From: an uncultured Acidobacteriota bacterium
GTDB taxonomy: Bacteria > Acidobacteriota > Terriglobia > Bryobacterales > Bryobacteraceae
Assembly (NCBI GenBank): GCA_902825945.1
Contig: CADECY010000001.1
Coordinates: forward strand, 1-64,000
Direction: 5' to 3'
Length of the DNA: 64,000 bases
Each line of letters begins with the position of its first letter. Within the stretch, counting starts at the first letter, position 1. Position numbers and translations under genes: made by a program. Shown here in pieces: positions 16,619 through 24,951 of this stretch. The notes under the pieces are model-generated. The model searched no databases. It saw nothing but the letters and a program-made list of their open reading frames with translations, and was not told the origin of the DNA.

Positions 16619-18796
16619 TTACCGCAGTGTCAACGACACCGAGTTCGAAGTACCGCGCGAGTTGCTCAACGTCGCCGATACCGACTGGATCGTATCGGAG
16701 ATCTGCGTTACGTTCTTGACGTCACCGGCGAGCGTCAGCGGGATCGAGACCGTGAACAGTCCGCCGAACTGGGCTGACTGAGCCGAGTTGAACCAGCCGA
16801 TGAAGGAACTGTCAAGCGGCAGCGTGAGCGATGTGGTGGTGACGGTCTCGCCCGAAACCGGGGTGAAGTTCAGCACGCCCTGCGTAACTTGACGGGAGGT
16901 CGCATAGCCACTGATCAGCAGCGTGATAGTGTTGGCGGTCTTGGCCGAAAGCGTCACCGACAGGATGCGCGGCGCGCCTTGGGCGACCGTCAGCGTCGCC
17001 GTGGGCGGAAGGGAAGGCGTCAGCACGATTCCGCCATCGAGTGTCGAGATCGCAGGGGTTAGCACGATCGAACCCGCCACGCTTCCGGTTTGGACGCGAA
17101 TCTGATTCGCGTTGTTCGAGAAGATCGCGCGGTTGGAGCCCGCCGGAATCGTGAAGTTCACCGCGCGGCCGCCGGTGGCGAACTGCACGGCTGGATCGTT
17201 CGAGAAGACTTCGGAATTGAACGTCAGCGTCAGCGTGCCGGTGAGGGCGAGCGGATAGTTCTCCGCGAGCGTCAAACCGATGGCTGGCTGCTGCAGCGGC
17301 TCCTGGGCGCCCGTTGCGCCATCGAACCGGATGGCCGGAAGCGGTGGCGGCGCGTTGCCCGCTCCAGACAGGGTGAACGTCGCGGTGTCGATTCGCAGCG
17401 TGCCGGTGGAGGTGCCCAGGGCGTTCGGGGCGAAGGTGACCGGGAAGCCGATCGACGCGTTCGGCTGAAGCGTTGACGGAAGAGCGGGAAGCGCGCCCAG
17501 GGTGAAGATCGTCGTCGCCGTGGCGAGTCCGATCGAGGAGACCGTCGCTGGCGAGGTGCCGGTGTTGGTGATCACGAAGCGGAGGTTGCTCGATCCGCCG
17601 ACCGCGGCGGGGGTGAAGATGACCGAACCGGCGGAAGCGACGGTCGTGCTCACGTTGTTCGCCACGTAGGAGTAGGTCAACTGAGCGCCGAGTCCATTGC
17701 CCGCGAGTTCGAAATCGTCGCCGCCGATGCGCAGACGGCCCAACTGGCGGCCCGGTGTCGTGGGATTGAAGTTGACGGTGAAGTTGAATGCCGACCCGGC
17801 CGGAACCACCAGCGGCAGCAGTGGCACTTCGGTAAGCGTGAACAGCGTAGGCGGCGCGCTCGAAATCAAGGCGATGCGGCCTTCCGCGTTTCCGGTATTG
17901 CGGAAGCGGACCACCACCGAACTCTTTTCACCCACCGCAATGTCGGGCAGGTTGATCATCGAGTTCGGACGCAGCGGAGTGGCCGCGCCGTTCGGGCCGA
18001 CGAGTTCGTAGGTAAACTGCGCGCCGGTGCTCGACCCGGTCAGGTTGAACGCCACGCGCTTGTCCGCTGTTTCGACGGAAAGCGCTCCACGAGCATCCGC
18101 CAGCGTCTTCGGAGCATACTGTACCGTGAAGCGCACATCGCGGCCCGCATCCACGATCGTGCCAGGCAGCGGCACGCCGATGGATTGGAAGCTCTCGCCC
18201 GTCACGGTAGCCGTATTGAACGTGCCCTGATAGGTTCCGCGATTGGTGACGACGACAACCGCGTTCGCTACAGCGTCGACGGCGGTGTTCGGGAAGGCGA
18301 TGGTGGCTCCGTCGGTCAGCGGAGTCGCGTTACCGCCCTGCGGAATGACGCTATAGGTGAACTCGGGTGCCGTACCCACGAAGTTGATGAAGACATTCAC
18401 CGTGGCGTTGCCCACCGTGTAGTTGAGCTGCATCCGGGCGGTGGTGCGCTGGCTGGTTGTGGCCTTGTAGGTGACCTGCCCACCGAAACTGGCACCGGGG
18501 TTGAGCGCGAACGGACCTTCCTGCACGCCGAACAGCGTGAAGTCGGTCGATCCGCTCATCTGGGCGAAATTGATCTGCGGCAGCGTGGTTCCGCGATTGG
18601 TCACGGTGAATCCGGCCGTCAGAGTCTGACCGAGCGCGCTCACCGGCATGTTGATGGTACCGCCGTCGGCGACATCCACCACGCTATCGGGAAGCGAAAA
18701 ACGGATGCCGAGATTGGCGGTGTTGGCTGGCGTCTGCGCGAGGACCGCCGCCGAGAAGAGCAGTGCGCCCGCGGCGACACGAAATGACTTGAGCAT
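16619..18796 (-). CDS. Exported protein of repeated ASH/choice-of-anchor-D-like Ig domains
   Basis: 725 residues with a signal peptide (MLKSFRVAAGALLFSAAVLA). About four repeats of roughly 110 residues have the pattern of ASH/HYDIN-type Ig folds: a hydrophobic strand, VVTNRGT or VITNTGT or RFRNTGN, FTL, then LNPGASF / VPAGSAF / LQPNASI and VTFAPNALGT / VNFNPTTPG. The last ~220 residues are a different beta-rich module. Such proteins are usually surface-exposed and adhesive or structural. Third gene of an operon with those upstream at 18803 and 19742, followed by a strong terminator. Confidence 0.75.
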   Translation of the reverse strand: MLKSFRVAAGALLFSAAVLAQTPANTANLGIRFSLPDSVVDVADGGTINMPVSALGQTLTAGFTVTNRGTTLPQINFAQMSGSTDFTLFGVQEGPFALNPGASFGGQVTYKATTSQRTTARMQLNYTVGNATVNVFINFVGTAPEFTYSVIPQGGNATPLTDGATIAFPNTAVDAVANAVVVVTNRGTYQGTFNTATVTGESFQSIGVPLPGTIVDAGRDVRFTVQYAPKTLADARGALSVETADKRVAFNLTGSSTGAQFTYELVGPNGAATPLRPNSMINLPDIAVGEKSSVVVRFRNTGNAEGRIALISSAPPTLFTLTEVPLLPLVVPAGSAFNFTVNFNPTTPGRQLGRLRIGGDDFELAGNGLGAQLTYSYVANNVSTTVASAGSVIFTPAAVGGSSNLRFVITNTGTSPATVSSIGLATATTIFTLGALPALPSTLQPNASIGFPVTFAPNALGTSTGTLRIDTATFTLSGAGNAPPPLPAIRFDGATGAQEPLQQPAIGLTLAENYPLALTGTLTLTFNSEVFSNDPAVQFATGGRAVNFTIPAGSNRAIFSNNANQIRVQTGSVAGSIVLTPAISTLDGGIVLTPSLPPTATLTVAQGAPRILSVTLSAKTANTITLLISGYATSRQVTQGVLNFTPVSGETVTTTSLTLPLDSSFIGWFNSAQSAQFGGLFTVSIPLTLAGDVKNVTQISDTIQSVSATLSNSRGTSNSVSLTLR

Positions 18797-18802
18797 CTGT
18801 AA

Positions 18803-19714
18803 CTAGTCCTCCAAGGAGCCTTCAGCGGGCACGAAGTAGACAGCCGGCTCGGGGCCGATCTGGAGAATCTGGACGGAATCGTTCGCCGAGCGGCGGGCAT
18901 CCAGGCGGTAGAGGTTGCGTCCGAACAGCTCCAGGCGGAAGGGATCGAAGTCGAGCGCAATCGTGCGTTGCAACTCGCCCGACAGGCTCAGTTGCAACAG
19001 CTTGCGGCTCGAATCGGCGACCAGCAACGCGACACCATCAACCGCGACTGCCACCGGACCCTCGAGCCCCAGGCTCTCGTTGGCGATCAGCGCCGCTTCG
19101 GCGGCGGTCGCGAAGTTGCGGACCGCGATCACTTCCTTGCGCGCCTTGTCGGCCACGTAGAGCGTGGAACCGGAGATCGCGAGACCTTCCGGATCTCCGG
19201 CGTTCGCGATCTGCCGGGCGCCTTCGGCATCGATCAGGAAGATTCCGCCCTTGACGCCAGCCGCAACGGAGCGTCCGCTCACCGCGAGCGACATCGCATC
19301 ACCCTCGAAAGCCGCGAGCCGCGCCGCTTCCGGTGCCGACTTCAGATTCACGAACAGTTGGATCGAGCCGGATTCGACGGCCACCGAGCCCGAGTCGGCG
19401 CTCCACGCGATTTCGCCGAGCGCCTCGGAAGCCGCACCGAGCACGGAGCGGTTCGAATTGCTGCCGAGGCCGAGGAGCACGATTTCACTACCCTCGCGGA
19501 CCACCGCGAGCCGTCCATCGGGCGAGATCGAACCCTCTTCGCCGACTGCGACCGCGGAGCGAAGATAGGCGGCGCCGGGCACTCCCGCGATCTCCCGGAT
19601 CGCTTTGGCCTGCTCGTCGAAAACCAATCCGGATATGGGTCCGGTGAACGTTTGTTGCGCGCCGAGCGCGCCGGCCAACGCAAGGGCCGCGACGGATAGT
19701 CTGGTCGGGATCAT
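18803..19714 (-). CDS. Exported beta-propeller-like protein, function unknown
   Basis: 303 residues. Signal peptide MIPTRLSVAALALAGALGAQ, then short repeats typical of a propeller: GSISPDGRLAVVREG, IAWSADSGSVAVESG, LAVSGRSVAAGVKGG, LAISGSTLYVADKARKE, VAVDGVALLVADSSRK. No catalytic motif seen. Six bases separate it from the downstream ASH-type gene, so they are co-transcribed. Confidence 0.7.
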   Translation of the reverse strand: MIPTRLSVAALALAGALGAQQTFTGPISGLVFDEQAKAIREIAGVPGAAYLRSAVAVGEEGSISPDGRLAVVREGSEIVLLGLGSNSNRSVLGAASEALGEIAWSADSGSVAVESGSIQLFVNLKSAPEAARLAAFEGDAMSLAVSGRSVAAGVKGGIFLIDAEGARQIANAGDPEGLAISGSTLYVADKARKEVIAVRNFATAAEAALIANESLGLEGPVAVAVDGVALLVADSSRKLLQLSLSGELQRTIALDFDPFRLELFGRNLYRLDARRSANDSVQILQIGPEPAVYFVPAEGSLED

Positions 19715-19741
19715 GTTTGAGGAACCTTTCTGATCGGTCGC

Positions 19742-20359
19742 CTAGCGCGGACCGCCGACGGTTGGCGCGCCGGGGGTGATGGTAACGGGTACGGATGCGG
19801 CGGTTGCAGCGGCCTTGTCGTCGCCCCGAACGGCCGCGACGATTCCGCCCGCGATCGCCGCGCCGGCCACGATGGCCAACGGCTTCATCCACGGGCGGCT
19901 TTTCATTCCTGCCGTGGCACCACCACTGCTCGACGAGCCGGCAATATTCGATTGCGCGACGATCACGCTTCCCGTTTCCGATCCGGAGGTGGCGGTGACC
20001 TTGATGTTCAGCCGGCCCGCTTCATCGTTCGGCGCGTAGCCCGTTACCGTGGCTCGGCCCTGTGCGTCGGTCCGCACGGTCTGCGTCTTCAGCCAGCCAT
20101 TGAACGATCCGGAGGGACCGACCATCGGCAGTGCGAAGACGACTTCGGCTCCAACCACCGGTTTGTCGGATGCGTCCTTCACCTCCACGAGGGGTGCGGT
20201 CGCGGTCCGGCTGCGGATGTTGTTCTTTGCGCCCTCGCCTTCGATCACGGTCACTTTCAACGTGCCCTTGGGGGCTTGATCCACCAGTTTGGCGGGTTGC
20301 TGCGCTCCCAGGACCAGCGCGGCGGCGAGGGAGATGCAGACAGTGCGGCAGAGAAACAA
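19742..20359 (-). CDS. Exported Ig-like (Big-1-type) protein with C-terminal membrane segment
   Basis: 205 residues from a TTG start at 20359, supported by AGGAGG at 20365-20370 five bases upstream. A signal peptide (LAAALVLGAQ) leads to a bacterial Ig-like domain at about 30-130 with PLVEVKDASDKPVVGAEVVF, TDAQGRATVTGYAPN and GRLNIKVTATSGS, as in intimin-type Big-1 domains. A Ser/Gly linker and a transmembrane helix (MKPLAIVAGAAIAGGIVAAV, about 158-177) follow, with a short tail. First gene of the three-gene operon. Probably an anchored envelope protein that partners the two exported proteins after it. Confidence 0.7.
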   Translation of the reverse strand: MFLCRTVCISLAAALVLGAQQPAKLVDQAPKGTLKVTVIEGEGAKNNIRSRTATAPLVEVKDASDKPVVGAEVVFALPMVGPSGSFNGWLKTQTVRTDAQGRATVTGYAPNDEAGRLNIKVTATSGSETGSVIVAQSNIAGSSSSGGATAGMKSRPWMKPLAIVAGAAIAGGIVAAVRGDDKAAATAASVPVTITPGAPTVGGPR

Positions 20360-20401
20360 AACGGCCTCCTCAGGCTCGGGAAATTCGTGTCGATGGACGG
20401 T

Positions 20402-20438
20402 TTTCGGACCTTTAAGAATATACCATGGTGGTCCGAAA
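20402..20438. promoter_or_regulatory. Inverted-repeat site upstream of the three-gene operon, possible operator
   Basis: TTTCGGACC at 20402-20410 is repeated in inverse orientation as GGTCCGAAA at 20430-20438. The 19-base AT-rich spacer contains TATATT on the minus strand, a plausible -10 element, and the palindrome ACCATGGT at 20422-20429. The site lies 43 bases upstream of the TTG at 20359. The remaining ~295 bases up to 20734 show no supported gene. Confidence 0.4.
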
Positions 20439-20734
20439 CCACACGCCAGGAAGGTGTATGGACGATCCTGCGGCGCAAAATGTTACGCGGAGCCACGGCT
20501 CGAAGACGCCCGCGTCCCCCGAGGTCAGCAGGCGCGCCGTAGGATCGCGATCACGACGGGTACCATTCCCGCCACTGGCGCGATGGAAAGGCCGCCCCAC
20601 GCCTCAACGCAGCGGTTTGCTCCGGCTCCGGTGTTGTCTTGGAATCAGGCGTCTCCACGACGACTCGGGCAACCGCGTTGTAAGATGAGTACGCTCGGGC
20701 CTCTTGCCCGCTGAAGACTGCTTTGGAAAGAACC

Positions 20735-21814
20735 ATGAAATACATCCCCGCACTGCTCGCCTCCCTGTGGCTTTCTCCGCTGCCAGCTCTGCTTGCCGCC
20801 GATCCGGCGGCTGGCGAGTCCAAGCGCATCGATCTCGGCCAGGGTGTCACGCTCGAGGTCGTGTACCTGCCGCCGGGCGAATTCATGATGGGCAGCACGC
20901 CGGAAGAGAAGAAGTGGGCGACCGGGATCGAGGGTGGAGCCACGCCGGGGACCACTCGCGAGTCGTTCGAAGGCGAAAGTCCCCGATTGACGCGAGTGAA
21001 ACAGGGCCTCTGGATGGGGCGCACCGAAGTCAGCGTGGGTCAGTTCCGGCGCTTCGTCGAAGAGTCCGGCTATGTGACCGATGCCGAGAAACCGGGCGGA
21101 AAGACCCAGGTCTTCTTCCCGGAATGGGACGGTTATCACTTGACCACGAAGGTGGTGCACCCGTGGAAGCCGGTGCCGGGCAAGAGCTGGCGTGATCCGA
21201 ACTGGGGTTTCCCGAACCGGGATGTCTTCCCGGTCGTGTCGGTTAGCTACAACGACATGAACGCATTCGGCCGTTGGCTGACGGAGCGGGAACGCCGCGC
21301 AGGCCGGTTGCCCGCTGGCCTGGAGTACCGCTTGCCTACGGAGGCCGAGTGGGAGTATGGATGCCGGGGCGGCAGCAAGGAAAGCCTCTATTTTTGGTGG
21401 GGAAACGAGATCGAGGATGGCGAGGGCCGTCTGAATATCTCCGCGATCGACTTCCTGCCAGGCCGGAAGAAGACTTGGCCCCTGGCGAAGGCGCCGTGGA
21501 GCGACGGTTACGCTTTCGTCTCACCCGTGGATCACTACGGAGCCAAGGGCCGCAACGGATTTGGCTTGGCCGACATGTGCGGCAGCGTGTGGGAATTCGT
21601 CATCGATCACTTCGATCCGAAGGGTGGACACGAAGAAATCTACTACGAAAATAGCGAACTGCGTACCGTTTCGCGGCCGGTTTGCCGGGGCGGCAACTAC
21701 TTCGATGTGCCCGGTAATGCCCGCTGCGCGGTCCGGCTCGGGATCCAGAGTGTGACCTATTCCGACTCCCGCGACGGCTTCCGCATCTGCTTGGGCCGAG
21801 TCGTGAGCCGCTAA
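20735..21814 (+). CDS. Exported formylglycine-generating-enzyme-like (SUMF1) domain protein
   Basis: 359 residues with signal peptide ([21 protein letters not shown]). The SUMF1/FGE-sulfatase fold is clear: [96 protein letters not shown] and DGFRICLGR. True FGEs use two active-site cysteines, SYCYRYRC in the human enzyme; here only the second (ARCAVR) is kept and the first position is Pro. It is therefore more likely a C-type-lectin-like or otherwise repurposed SUMF1 protein than a sulfatase-activating oxidase. The ATG at 20735 is chosen over TTG at 20723 because the signal peptide starts there and GGAAAG precedes it. Confidence 0.85.
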   Translation: MKYIPALLASLWLSPLPALLAADPAAGESKRIDLGQGVTLEVVYLPPGEFMMGSTPEEKKWATGIEGGATPGTTRESFEGESPRLTRVKQGLWMGRTEVSVGQFRRFVEESGYVTDAEKPGGKTQVFFPEWDGYHLTTKVVHPWKPVPGKSWRDPNWGFPNRDVFPVVSVSYNDMNAFGRWLTERERRAGRLPAGLEYRLPTEAEWEYGCRGGSKESLYFWWGNEIEDGEGRLNISAIDFLPGRKKTWPLAKAPWSDGYAFVSPVDHYGAKGRNGFGLADMCGSVWEFVIDHFDPKGGHEEIYYENSELRTVSRPVCRGGNYFDVPGNARCAVRLGIQSVTYSDSRDGFRICLGRVVSR

Positions 21815-21837
21815 CCGGTGCGACCCCCCGGAATCGC

Positions 21838-22506
21838 ATGACCCGCCTCGAGATCCTGCAGCGCGAGATCATCGGCTGCGAGCGCTGTCCCCGGCTGCGC
21901 GAACATTGCCACGAGGTGGCGCGCGTCAAGCGCCGTGCCTACCGCGATCAGGAATACTGGGGCCGTCCGGTGCCCTCGTTCGGGGATCCGAAGGCTGAAC
22001 TGCTGATCGTGGGACTCGCCCCGGGCGCACACGGCGCCAACCGGACCGGGCGTTTGTTCACTGGCGATCGTTCCGGCGATTTTCTCTACAAGGTCCTGTT
22101 CGACACCGGTTTCGCATCGCAACCCGAAGCCCTCCATCGCAACGACGGGCTGGCTCTGCGCAACGCCTGGATCACTGCCTCTGCCCATTGCGCGCCACCG
22201 GACAACAGGCCTTTACCCGAGGAGATCCGCAACTGCCGCGGATTCCTGCTCGAGGAGCTCCGCCTGCTGAAGCGGATCAAGGTGGTGGTGGCGTTGGGGC
22301 GCATCGCGTTCGACAACTACCTGGCGGCGGCGGGTCCACGGCCGGGTGCTATCTTCGGGCACGGCGCGGAGTCAGAGACCGGCGGTCCGCTGCTGATCGC
22401 CTGCTACCATCCGAGCCAGCAGAACACGCAGACCGGACGGCTCACCGAGCCCATGATGCGCGCAGTGTTCGAGCGAGCGGCTGCACGGATTGCCGGGAAG
22501 CCTTAA
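21838..22506 (+). CDS. udgB: Type 5 uracil-DNA glycosylase (UdgB)
   Basis: 222-residue DNA repair enzyme that removes uracil, and in family 5 also hypoxanthine, from DNA. Motif [20 protein letters not shown] and motif [16 protein letters not shown] are nearly consensus for family 5, which lacks the catalytic Asp/Asn of family 1. Cysteines in GCERCPRL (14 and 17), HCAPPDN and ACYHPS match the four-cysteine iron-sulfur cluster of families 4 and 5. ATG at 21838 gives the expected N-terminus. It follows the SUMF1-like gene by 23 bases and may share its message, without an obvious functional link. Confidence 0.93.
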   Translation: MTRLEILQREIIGCERCPRLREHCHEVARVKRRAYRDQEYWGRPVPSFGDPKAELLIVGLAPGAHGANRTGRLFTGDRSGDFLYKVLFDTGFASQPEALHRNDGLALRNAWITASAHCAPPDNRPLPEEIRNCRGFLLEELRLLKRIKVVVALGRIAFDNYLAAAGPRPGAIFGHGAESETGGPLLIACYHPSQQNTQTGRLTEPMMRAVFERAAARIAGKP

Positions 22507-22553
22507 CCGGGTTTAACAAACGCATTCCGCTCGGCGCGCATCCCACGAACTGT

Positions 22554-24905
22554 ATGCAGCGGAGCTTTCTGGCTTTTCTCGCCCTTTCCACTTCGGGCCT
22601 GTTCGCGCAAACGGTGCCGGGGCAGTTCATCGTAGAGCTGGACACGCCTTCGGTCGCCGAGCAGATGCCCAGGCGGCAATTCCGGTCCGCTGGCGCGACG
22701 GCGCATCGCGAGCGGATTCGGCGGGGCCAGCGCGATGCGCGAGCCCGTCTCGAAGACCGGCGCGCGCGAGTCTTCGGATCGGTCGAAAACGTGGCCAACG
22801 CACTCTTGGTCGAGCTCTCTGGAGACGGGGCTGCCGATCAACTGCGTGGAACGCAGGGAGTCCGTAAGGTCTACCGGGTGCGCGAATTCCGCCGCGTGAT
22901 GGACCACGCGGTGCTCGTGCATCGAGCCGCCGATGTCTGGTCGAGAACTGGCGATGACCTCGCGGGCACCGGTGTCAAGGTCGGGATCATCGACTCGGGC
23001 ATCGAGATCGCGCATCCGGCTTTCCAGGATGCGGCGATGCGCGCTCCCGAAGGCTATCCCAAGGTCGACAGCGAGGCGAATGCAGCGAATACGAATGGGA
23101 AGGTGATCGTGGCGCGTAGCTACGTCTCACTCCTGGCACGCCGTGATCCGGATCTCTCCGCGCGCGATCAGGTTGGACATGGCACCGCGCTTGCCTCGAT
23201 CGTCGCGGGTTCGCGCACCGCTGGCCCGCTGGCAACGATCAGCGGCATGGCGCCCAAAGCATATCTCGGCGTCTACAAAGTCTTCGGATCGCCAGGGTTC
23301 AACGACACCACCACGGACGCCGCGATCCTCAAGGCGATCGACGACGCGGTGGCGGATGGCATGGACGTGATCAACCTGAGCCTCGGGTCCGATATCGCGC
23401 CGCGACTCGAGGACGATCCGGAAGTGCAGGCGATCGAACGAGCCACGCGTGCCGGCGTGATCGTCGTGGTGGCCGCCGGGAACAATGGTCCGGGCCTCAA
23501 TACGATCTCATCGCCCGGAACGGCGCCCTCCGCGATCACGGTCGGAGCCGTTTCGAACGCGCGCCGGTTCTCGACGAGCGTGGATGTCCCCGGCGTGGGC
23601 ACCTTCCCGTCCGTGGCCGGAAGCGGTCCGCGCCCGTCCACGCCCGTCACGGCGCCGGTTGCCGATGTCGCGGCGATCGATGGGACGGGCCTCGCCTGTT
23701 CCGCGCTGCCGGCTGGCTCTCTGGCCGGCAAGGTAGCCTTAATCCAGCGCGGAACCTGTACGTTCGAAGCCAAGATTAGCAACGTGCAAGGGGCGGGTGC
23801 GGTGGCGGCGGTCGTTTTCGCGGCCAGCGACTCACCCGATGCCTTCACGATGTCGGTGGGCAGCGCGACCCTTCCAGCGGAGATGGTCAGTTACGACGCC
23901 GGTACCGCGATCAAGAGCGCGGCGGGTTCCGGATCGATGGTGGCGACGCTGAGCTTTTCGCTTTCGCCCGTTCCGTCGGCCGCCAACCGGCGCACGGACT
24001 TCTCCGCCGCCGGTCCGAACGTGGATGCGGCGATCAAACCCGATCTCGCCGCCATCGGATCGAGCGTCTACATGGCCACGCAGACCCTGAACCGTTCCGG
24101 CGATATGTACGACGCGACGGGTTTCACCGTCGCGGGCGGCACGAGCTTTTCCGCGCCGATGGTTGCGGGCGCGGCAGCCCTGTTGAAGAGCGCGCGTCCG
24201 GGACTGACGGCCGAACAATACAAGTCGCTCTTGGTGAACACGGCGGCCGAGGCCACCGGAATCCGAGGCGAGCCGCCGACACTCATGCAAACCGGCGCCG
24301 GTTCGTTGGATGTCCTGGCCGGGCTCGAAGCGCCCGTGGCGGCGACACCCGTTTCGCTCGGGTTGCGGCAGGATCTCACGCTGACCAACCTGTCCGCCGA
24401 GGCAGAGACCTTCAGCTTCGAGACGCGTGCCCTCGCAGGCCACGCGGGTCCAGCGGCGGATGCCGTTCGGATCGGGCCGGGCGAATCGATGGCCGTGCCG
24501 ATGTCCTGGACCGGGTCTACCGAGCCCGGAGCGCACGAGGGTTTCCTGGTAGTCCGCTCCACGGCGAGCGGCCGTGAGATCCGCGTGCCCTACTGGCATT
24601 CGGTGGCATCGGCCCCCGCCTCGATCACGGTGTTGAGTTCCACCGCGAGCGGACGGCGCGCCGGGCTGCTGCGGGATGCGATTCTGTTCCGGATTCTCGA
24701 TTCGAGTGGCATGAACGTTCCCGGATCGGCACCCGTGGTCACCGCCGAAACGGGGGCTGGCACGGTTCAAAGCGTGAGTTCTTACGACGACGAGATCCCC
24801 GGACTGTTCGGCGCGACCGTGCGGTTGGGGGCCGTGGCGGGCGCCAACACCTTCCGGATCAAGGCTGGAGAAGCCTCGATCCTAGTGACGATCGCCGGGC
24901 AGTGA
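22554..24905 (+). CDS. Exported subtilisin-like serine protease (S8) with PA domain
   Basis: 783 residues. Signal peptide MQRSFLAFLALSTSGLFAQ, an inhibitor-I9-like propeptide (about 20-115), then the catalytic domain with Asp147 (IIDSGIEIAHPAF), His209 (GHGTALASIVAG) and Ser531 (GGTSFSAPMVAGAAALL); the oxyanion Asn is in AAGNNGPG. A protease-associated domain (VALIQRGTCTFEAKI to LPAEMVSYDAG) is inserted between His and Ser, as in C5a-peptidase-type subtilases. About 200 C-terminal residues form beta-rich Fn3-like modules. ATG at 22554 marks the signal peptide; an in-frame extension overlapping udgB is spurious. Probably secreted or surface-bound and used for nutrition or processing. Confidence 0.92.
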   Translation: MQRSFLAFLALSTSGLFAQTVPGQFIVELDTPSVAEQMPRRQFRSAGATAHRERIRRGQRDARARLEDRRARVFGSVENVANALLVELSGDGAADQLRGTQGVRKVYRVREFRRVMDHAVLVHRAADVWSRTGDDLAGTGVKVGIIDSGIEIAHPAFQDAAMRAPEGYPKVDSEANAANTNGKVIVARSYVSLLARRDPDLSARDQVGHGTALASIVAGSRTAGPLATISGMAPKAYLGVYKVFGSPGFNDTTTDAAILKAIDDAVADGMDVINLSLGSDIAPRLEDDPEVQAIERATRAGVIVVVAAGNNGPGLNTISSPGTAPSAITVGAVSNARRFSTSVDVPGVGTFPSVAGSGPRPSTPVTAPVADVAAIDGTGLACSALPAGSLAGKVALIQRGTCTFEAKISNVQGAGAVAAVVFAASDSPDAFTMSVGSATLPAEMVSYDAGTAIKSAAGSGSMVATLSFSLSPVPSAANRRTDFSAAGPNVDAAIKPDLAAIGSSVYMATQTLNRSGDMYDATGFTVAGGTSFSAPMVAGAAALLKSARPGLTAEQYKSLLVNTAAEATGIRGEPPTLMQTGAGSLDVLAGLEAPVAATPVSLGLRQDLTLTNLSAEAETFSFETRALAGHAGPAADAVRIGPGESMAVPMSWTGSTEPGAHEGFLVVRSTASGREIRVPYWHSVASAPASITVLSSTASGRRAGLLRDAILFRILDSSGMNVPGSAPVVTAETGAGTVQSVSSYDDEIPGLFGATVRLGAVAGANTFRIKAGEASILVTIAGQ

Positions 24906-24951
24906 GCGGATCGCAACTTCGGACGACGCCGGGGGTTAAAATGGTTGACTC

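Noticed and set aside
22188..22553. N-terminal extension of the subtilisin-like protease
   Set aside because: It overlaps udgB in another frame, has non-protein-like composition, and the signal peptide starts at 22554.
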